Source: Chloroflexota bacterium (lineage in GTDB: Bacteria; Chloroflexota; Anaerolineae; Caldilineales; Caldilineaceae). From it: 38,824 nt of DNA. Below, piece by piece: positions 35,415 through 38,824 of the stretch (position 1 is its first letter; each line of letters opens with the position of its first letter). Both the position numbers and the translations under genes were made by a program. The notes below the pieces were generated by a model, which was given only the letters and a program-made list of their open reading frames with translations, was not told where the DNA came from and ran no database searches. The stretch spans positions 1 to 38,824 of the forward strand of contig JAJRVT010000208.1 of the NCBI GenBank assembly GCA_024277175.1. Reading direction: 5' to 3'.

Positions 35415-36896
35415 ATGAGCACGATTCAACGCAAGATCGCATCCCGAAAAACCATGGTCATCGGCTATGACGGCTTGGATTTAGCGTGGCTGGAACCATT
35501 GGTTGCAAGTGGCGAATTGCCTGCCTTCGCTACCTTGATGAAACGGGGAATGGTGGGGAAATTGCGCTCGGTCACCAATATGACCACTGGTCCTACCTGG
35601 GCATCGTTCTCTACCGGAGTTTCTCCTGAGCAACATCGGGTGATCCATGATTTTTACCATCTACCGAATCAATATGGCCTACGCCCAGTCAACGGTGATG
35701 ATTTATTCGGACCAACTTTTTGGGATGTGGCTGGAGATCACGGAAAGCAGGTGATCGTACTCAACGTGCCGATTACCTACCCTGTTCGCCCTGTTAAAGG
35801 CGTCATCCTGGCTGGCATAGATGCTCCCAGCGAACATGCATCGGCATTCTGTTATCCTCCGGACGCATATCGTCGTTTGGACCAACATGGTATTGACTAT
35901 CTCATCGACTGTGGGCTCGCGTCATATATGCAACAAGGCAATGTTGCGGCAGGCATTGCTGCTGTGGAACGGGAAACAGAGGGGCGCACCCAGGCCGCCG
36001 AATTTTTTATGCAGGAACTGGAATGGGACCTGCTGACCGTTGTATATAGCCTGCCGGATGTCTGGCAACATTATTTCTGGCAGTCCACCTCTACTAAGTG
36101 GAAAACCGATATTTTGATTGATGGCTATCGTCAGATTGACAGGCATCTTGCAAAATTATTGGCGTATCTGCCGGATGATGGATTGGTCATCATTTGCTCA
36201 GATCATGGTTTCGGACCACTCACTGGAACACGAGACCATCTGAATCAATGGCTGGTGAAACAAGGATGGCTTCGCTTCGACCAAAGAAGGAGTCATTCTT
36301 GGGGACAACGAATAGGTGGGGTGTTTCTCTCACAAATTCGCCAGCATATGAGTTTTCGCACTCGCCAGCGAATTTTAGCGGCAGTGCCGTTCATCCGTCG
36401 TCACGTCGAAACAAATTTACGCATGGGAGGAATTGATTGGACAGAAACACGAGCCTATGCAGCCTTAGACCATCTGGAAGTGTGGATCAATGTCGAAAGA
36501 CGCCAGCCAGCCGGCTCTGTAAAACCTAAGGAATATGAGGCTGTTTGCGATCAAATCAGTGCGGACCTACTGGCTTGGCGCGATCCCACCAGCGACGCAC
36601 CTTATGTATTGAGTGTAGAACGAATAGGTGATGTCGAACAATCTGATGCACCTTACTTATCCCCAGATCTGCGGCTTGTTTGGAATGAAGAGTGTGTGGC
36701 GCCAGACCTTCACCCGCTTATCACTGGCGATCATGCACCGGAAGGTACGCTAATCATCGCCGGACCTGGAGTTGCTCCGGGGCGTGTAGATGGTGCACAC
36801 TTAACGGACATCGCCCCACTTGTTTTACGCGGGATGGGCATACCTATTCCCGAGTTCATGACAATCGACTTCGCCGAGCAGGTGATAACAGAATGA
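35415..36896 (+). CDS. Type I phosphodiesterase/nucleotide pyrophosphatase family protein
   Basis: A 493-aa member of the alkaline phosphatase superfamily. The first metal aspartate is D19 in VIGYDGLD, and the likely nucleophile is T61 in TTGPTWASFSTGVSPEQHRV. Further metal sites are in YSLPDVWQHYFW, ICSDHGFGPL and GDHAPEGTLI near the C terminus. Chloroflexota and archaea carry related AP-superfamily proteins annotated as phosphodiesterases or phosphoglycerate-mutase-like enzymes, often in glycan clusters; the substrate here is unknown. There is no signal peptide, so it is probably cytoplasmic. Codon use is less G+C-rich than in the genes to the left. The DUF362 gene follows after 51 bases on the same strand. 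Confidence 0.87.
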   Translation: MSTIQRKIASRKTMVIGYDGLDLAWLEPLVASGELPAFATLMKRGMVGKLRSVTNMTTGPTWASFSTGVSPEQHRVIHDFYHLPNQYGLRPVNGDDLFGPTFWDVAGDHGKQVIVLNVPITYPVRPVKGVILAGIDAPSEHASAFCYPPDAYRRLDQHGIDYLIDCGLASYMQQGNVAAGIAAVERETEGRTQAAEFFMQELEWDLLTVVYSLPDVWQHYFWQSTSTKWKTDILIDGYRQIDRHLAKLLAYLPDDGLVIICSDHGFGPLTGTRDHLNQWLVKQGWLRFDQRRSHSWGQRIGGVFLSQIRQHMSFRTRQRILAAVPFIRRHVETNLRMGGIDWTETRAYAALDHLEVWINVERRQPAGSVKPKEYEAVCDQISADLLAWRDPTSDAPYVLSVERIGDVEQSDAPYLSPDLRLVWNEECVAPDLHPLITGDHAPEGTLIIAGPGVAPGRVDGAHLTDIAPLVLRGMGIPIPEFMTIDFAEQVITE

Positions 36897-36947
36897 GTTC
36901 GTGAATCACCCAGGTTGTGGATCCGATAAATGACAAAGGTATGACTA

Positions 36948-37952
36948 ATGCTAAAATGCGCTCAAGTTGCACTCTGTAGAGAAGAAACCCGGTGTAAAAC
37001 GGTCCTGTCCGCATTGGAACTCGTGATTGATGAAATAGATTGGTCCTCCCGATTTTCGGTCGTCGTCAAACCTAATCTGGTTGTCTATGATGCACCCTAC
37101 GCCGTCACCCACCGTGACACGCTGGAGACGGTGTTAGCAGCCATTCGCGATCGATATGCCGGTCCGCTCACAATTGCAGAAGGTTGCGCCCTTCAGTCTA
37201 CCGTCGCCGGATTTGCTTACCATGACTATTATGAATTGGCCCAGCGTTATAACTGCACGTTGATCGATCTTAATGCTGATGAGGTAAGCGAAATTTCGCT
37301 CTACGGTCTACATGGCGCTCCGCTCCGTCTACGCGTAGCCCGAACCACTTTAGAAAGCGATTGCCGGATTTCGCTTTCCATACCCAAAACCCATGACACT
37401 GTACTGATGACAGGAACGGTCAAAAACATGATCATGGCGAGTCTGGTGAACCGATGCGTCACCGATCGCCCAGATCGCCCCCGCTGGCGAGGGTTGATAA
37501 CCCGGATCATTCATGGTCACGGCAATGGCTGGGGGAGTGATAAGATGGCAATGCACAAGAGTTATTCATTGATAAATCTAAACCTGGCGCGTTTAGCCCC
37601 CTTCCTTTGGCCCCATTTGGCCTTGTTGGACGGCTTTATAGCAATGGAGGGAGACGGGCCGGTGTATGGGGATCCGGTGAATTGGCGGGTTGCTTTCGCC
37701 GGAACGGATGCCTTGGCGGTTGACGCCTTGGCGGCGCACCTGATGGGATTGAGTATTGACGAAATCGGATACCTTCACTACTGTAACCAATTAGGGTTGG
37801 GTGCTGGCGATATCGATGCCATTACTGTCGTCGGTAACGTGGATCCCCAAAAAGTAGAACGTCAGTTTCGCCTTCATGCGAACCATGGTAAACAACGTCA
37901 GTGGGACCATGCCAGAGCCATTGAATTACTAAAGGAGTCGATTGGCGAGTAG
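36948..37952 (+). CDS. DUF362 domain protein
   Basis: A 334-aa DUF362 protein. Family motifs are VVVKPNLVVYD, TIAEGCALQSTVAG, SIPKTHDTVLMTGTVKNM, LLDGFIAMEGDGPVYGDP and the C-terminal ALAVDALAAHLMGL. Many family members carry an added ferredoxin domain and are linked to redox or radical chemistry; this one has no CxxCxxC cluster. AAAGGT lies seven bases before the ATG at 36948; another ATG at 36941 is out of frame. It is probably co-transcribed with the phosphodiesterase gene. The exact function is unknown. Confidence 0.87.
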   Translation: MLKCAQVALCREETRCKTVLSALELVIDEIDWSSRFSVVVKPNLVVYDAPYAVTHRDTLETVLAAIRDRYAGPLTIAEGCALQSTVAGFAYHDYYELAQRYNCTLIDLNADEVSEISLYGLHGAPLRLRVARTTLESDCRISLSIPKTHDTVLMTGTVKNMIMASLVNRCVTDRPDRPRWRGLITRIIHGHGNGWGSDKMAMHKSYSLINLNLARLAPFLWPHLALLDGFIAMEGDGPVYGDPVNWRVAFAGTDALAVDALAAHLMGLSIDEIGYLHYCNQLGLGAGDIDAITVVGNVDPQKVERQFRLHANHGKQRQWDHARAIELLKESIGE

Positions 37953-37973
37953 CTAAGGCCGTTTCGAGAATTC

Positions 37974-38039
37974 ACGTCCCCGGCACGAACCATCAGTTTC
38001 AGCATTTACCAGAGTGCTCCTGGTTCGTGCCGGGGACGT
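37974..38039. repeat. Perfect 19-bp inverted repeat between the DUF362 gene and the P450 fragment
   Basis: Arms 37974-37992 (ACGTCCCCGGCACGAACCA) and 38021-38039 are perfect complements with a 28-base loop. The repeat lies between two convergent gene ends, 22 bases after the DUF362 stop and eight bases before the P450 stop. No T-run is present. It looks like a REP-type or mobile-element-derived palindrome, though it could act as a bidirectional transcript end. Confidence 0.85.
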
Positions 38040-38046
38040 TAATGAC

Positions 38047-38667
38047 CTAAATACGGGGAGTCAATTGAAAAGAAGGGGGCGTGGCAGGTTGTAATGTAGT
38101 GACAAAACGGACACCAGAAGAAATAGGCCCCTTGGGTGACAGATGGAATCGCTGTAATAGCGTAATGAGAATTATTTTCATCGTAGTCAAGGCTAAATCT
38201 CGACCTAAGCAAAGACGGCTTCCCGCTCCAAAGGGCATCCATGCTGGGTTTCGGGGGGGCATTGCATCCGAACCCATGAAACGGGCGGGGTTAAAAATTT
38301 TTGGATGCTGCCAGAATGTAGGATGACGATGGATAGCGTAGACGTGAATCAAGATCGAAACGTTCTGAGGGACCTGATAGTCAAGGATCCGATCCTCGTT
38401 CAGCGCCGTCCGTGTGATGCGCCAGGCAGGAGGATAAAGCCGTAGCGACTCGCTGATCAAGGCATTCAGCAGCGACAATTTATTCAATATCGTCCACGTT
38501 GGCCTGTGTCCGTTAAGCGTTATATCGATCTCTTGTTGCACCTCACTTAGTATGTGCGGGTGTTGAAGGAGAAGTTGAAGCGTCCACATCAGGCTAGCAC
38601 TGGTCGTGGCGTATCCAGCAACGAAAAGTGTTCTCATCTCATTTTGTATCCGACGTTGCTTGTTCAA
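38047..38667 (-). pseudogene. Cytochrome P450, C-terminal half only
   Basis: About 206 aa matching the second half of a P450. The I-helix oxygen-activation region is FVAGYATTSASL (about 15-26), the ExxR motif is E73-S-L-R76, and the PERF-like region is IFNPARF. The haem loop is FGAGSRLCLG with cysteine C153. A complete P450 is about 400-450 aa. Here the frame opens only at a TTG at 38667, and an in-frame TAG lies at 38688-38686, so the N-terminal half is missing and no promoter or ribosome-binding site is visible. Upstream DNA on this strand carries a promoter for the opposite strand instead. It is best read as a truncated remnant, with lower G+C than the core genes. Confidence 0.75.
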
Positions 38668-38672
38668 CTCGG

Positions 38673-38700
38673 TTGATTCATTACCCTATGTGCCTATAAT
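38673..38700 (+). promoter_or_regulatory. Promoter for the gene starting at 38760
   Basis: TTGATT (38673-38678) and a perfect TATAAT (38695-38700) are separated by 16 bases. Transcription would begin near 38707, leaving a 53-base leader. Confidence 0.55.
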
Positions 38701-38711
38701 AGGTGAGACAA

Positions 38712-38750
38712 CTTGTTCGAAGAAATTACTGTAGAATTCTATCGAACAAG
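38712..38750 (+). promoter_or_regulatory. Leader hairpin touching the ribosome-binding site
   Basis: CTTGTTCGA (38712-38720) and TCGAACAAG (38742-38750) form a perfect 9-bp stem. The second arm covers the first three bases of the AAGGAG site (38748-38753). A role in translation control, or a palindromic operator in DNA, is possible. Confidence 0.5.
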
Positions 38751-38759
38751 GAGTCGAAT

Positions 38760-38824
38760 ATGAACGTCAAGCAAGTCGTATCAAGCAACGGGAATCGTCA
38801 GCCCATGAACCAAGAACCGGATCC
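38760..38824 (+). CDS. Start of a gene running off the window
   Basis: AAGGAG (38748-38753) lies six bases before an ATG that opens a frame to the end of the window, beginning MNVKQVVSSNGNRQP. The promoter at 38673-38700 and the good ribosome-binding site support a real gene, but only about 21 residues are visible and no family can be assigned. Confidence 0.45.
   Translation, partial: MNVKQVVSSNGNRQPMNQEPD

Noticed and set aside
38047-38667. Functional short cytochrome P450
   Set aside because: The conserved second half is intact, but about 200 N-terminal residues are missing, with an in-frame stop just upstream and no start signals, so it is treated as a fragment.

Overview
The window is a G+C-rich bacterial chromosomal segment with no rRNA, tRNA, CRISPR array or complete transposase that I could see. 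Several traits suggest a Chloroflexota bacterium of the Anaerolineae/Caldilineae type, but this is inference: lipoproteins with long Thr/Pro/Ala/Glu-rich linkers after the lipobox, a short 198-aa EF-Ts, many small intergenic hairpin repeats, and the gene mix. Its length (38.8 kb) and an end at GGATCC would also fit a cloned metagenomic insert.

Layout. 1-2254: amino-sugar catabolism (nagA, nagB). 2398-3381: an extended short-chain dehydrogenase. 3516-6631, minus strand: a DtxR/MntR-type metalloregulator, a gamma-glutamyltransferase and an unknown helical protein. 6892-7599: radC. 7666-14189, minus strand: a membrane protein with a NERD-like region, an M42 aminopeptidase, plsX, the fused NAD(P)HX epimerase/dehydratase, and pgi. 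14309-21436, minus strand: an amino-acid-type ABC binding lipoprotein, a three-gene unit (SH3b/PA14 secreted protein, RDD membrane protein, upstream soluble protein), and a lipoprotein with three META domains. 21687-22835: a MocR/LysN-type aminotransferase. 22890-27866, minus strand: the conserved block rpsB-tsf-pyrH-frr-uppS-cdsA, split by two clear terminators. 28122-31232, minus strand: an OmpR-type response regulator, a lipoprotein and a secreted protein made of four ~100-residue repeats. 31601-35197, minus strand: a compact surface-glycan or glycolipid operon (GT2 glycosyltransferase, two methyltransferases, UPF0104 membrane protein). 35415-37952, plus strand: a type I phosphodiesterase and a DUF362 protein. 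38047-38667: the C-terminal half of a cytochrome P450. A new plus-strand gene starts at 38760.

The most unusual content is between the genes. At least three unrelated families of short, nested inverted repeats occur, and almost every copy lies at the 3' end of a gene. Many supply the stop codon itself, and some encode the last few amino acids. The first family (core GAACGCGGAT...ATCCGCGTTC) has five full copies in the first 8 kb and two half copies further on. Other regulatory points are a near-consensus promoter that should give a leaderless metalloregulator mRNA, a pgi ribosome-binding site buried in a hairpin, and paired palindromes around the -10 box of the ABC binding-protein gene. From about 35.3 kb to the right end the base composition falls (sampled lines 48-60% G+C against 68% in the adjacent glycosyltransferase), and a broken P450 lies there, which suggests acquired or decaying DNA.
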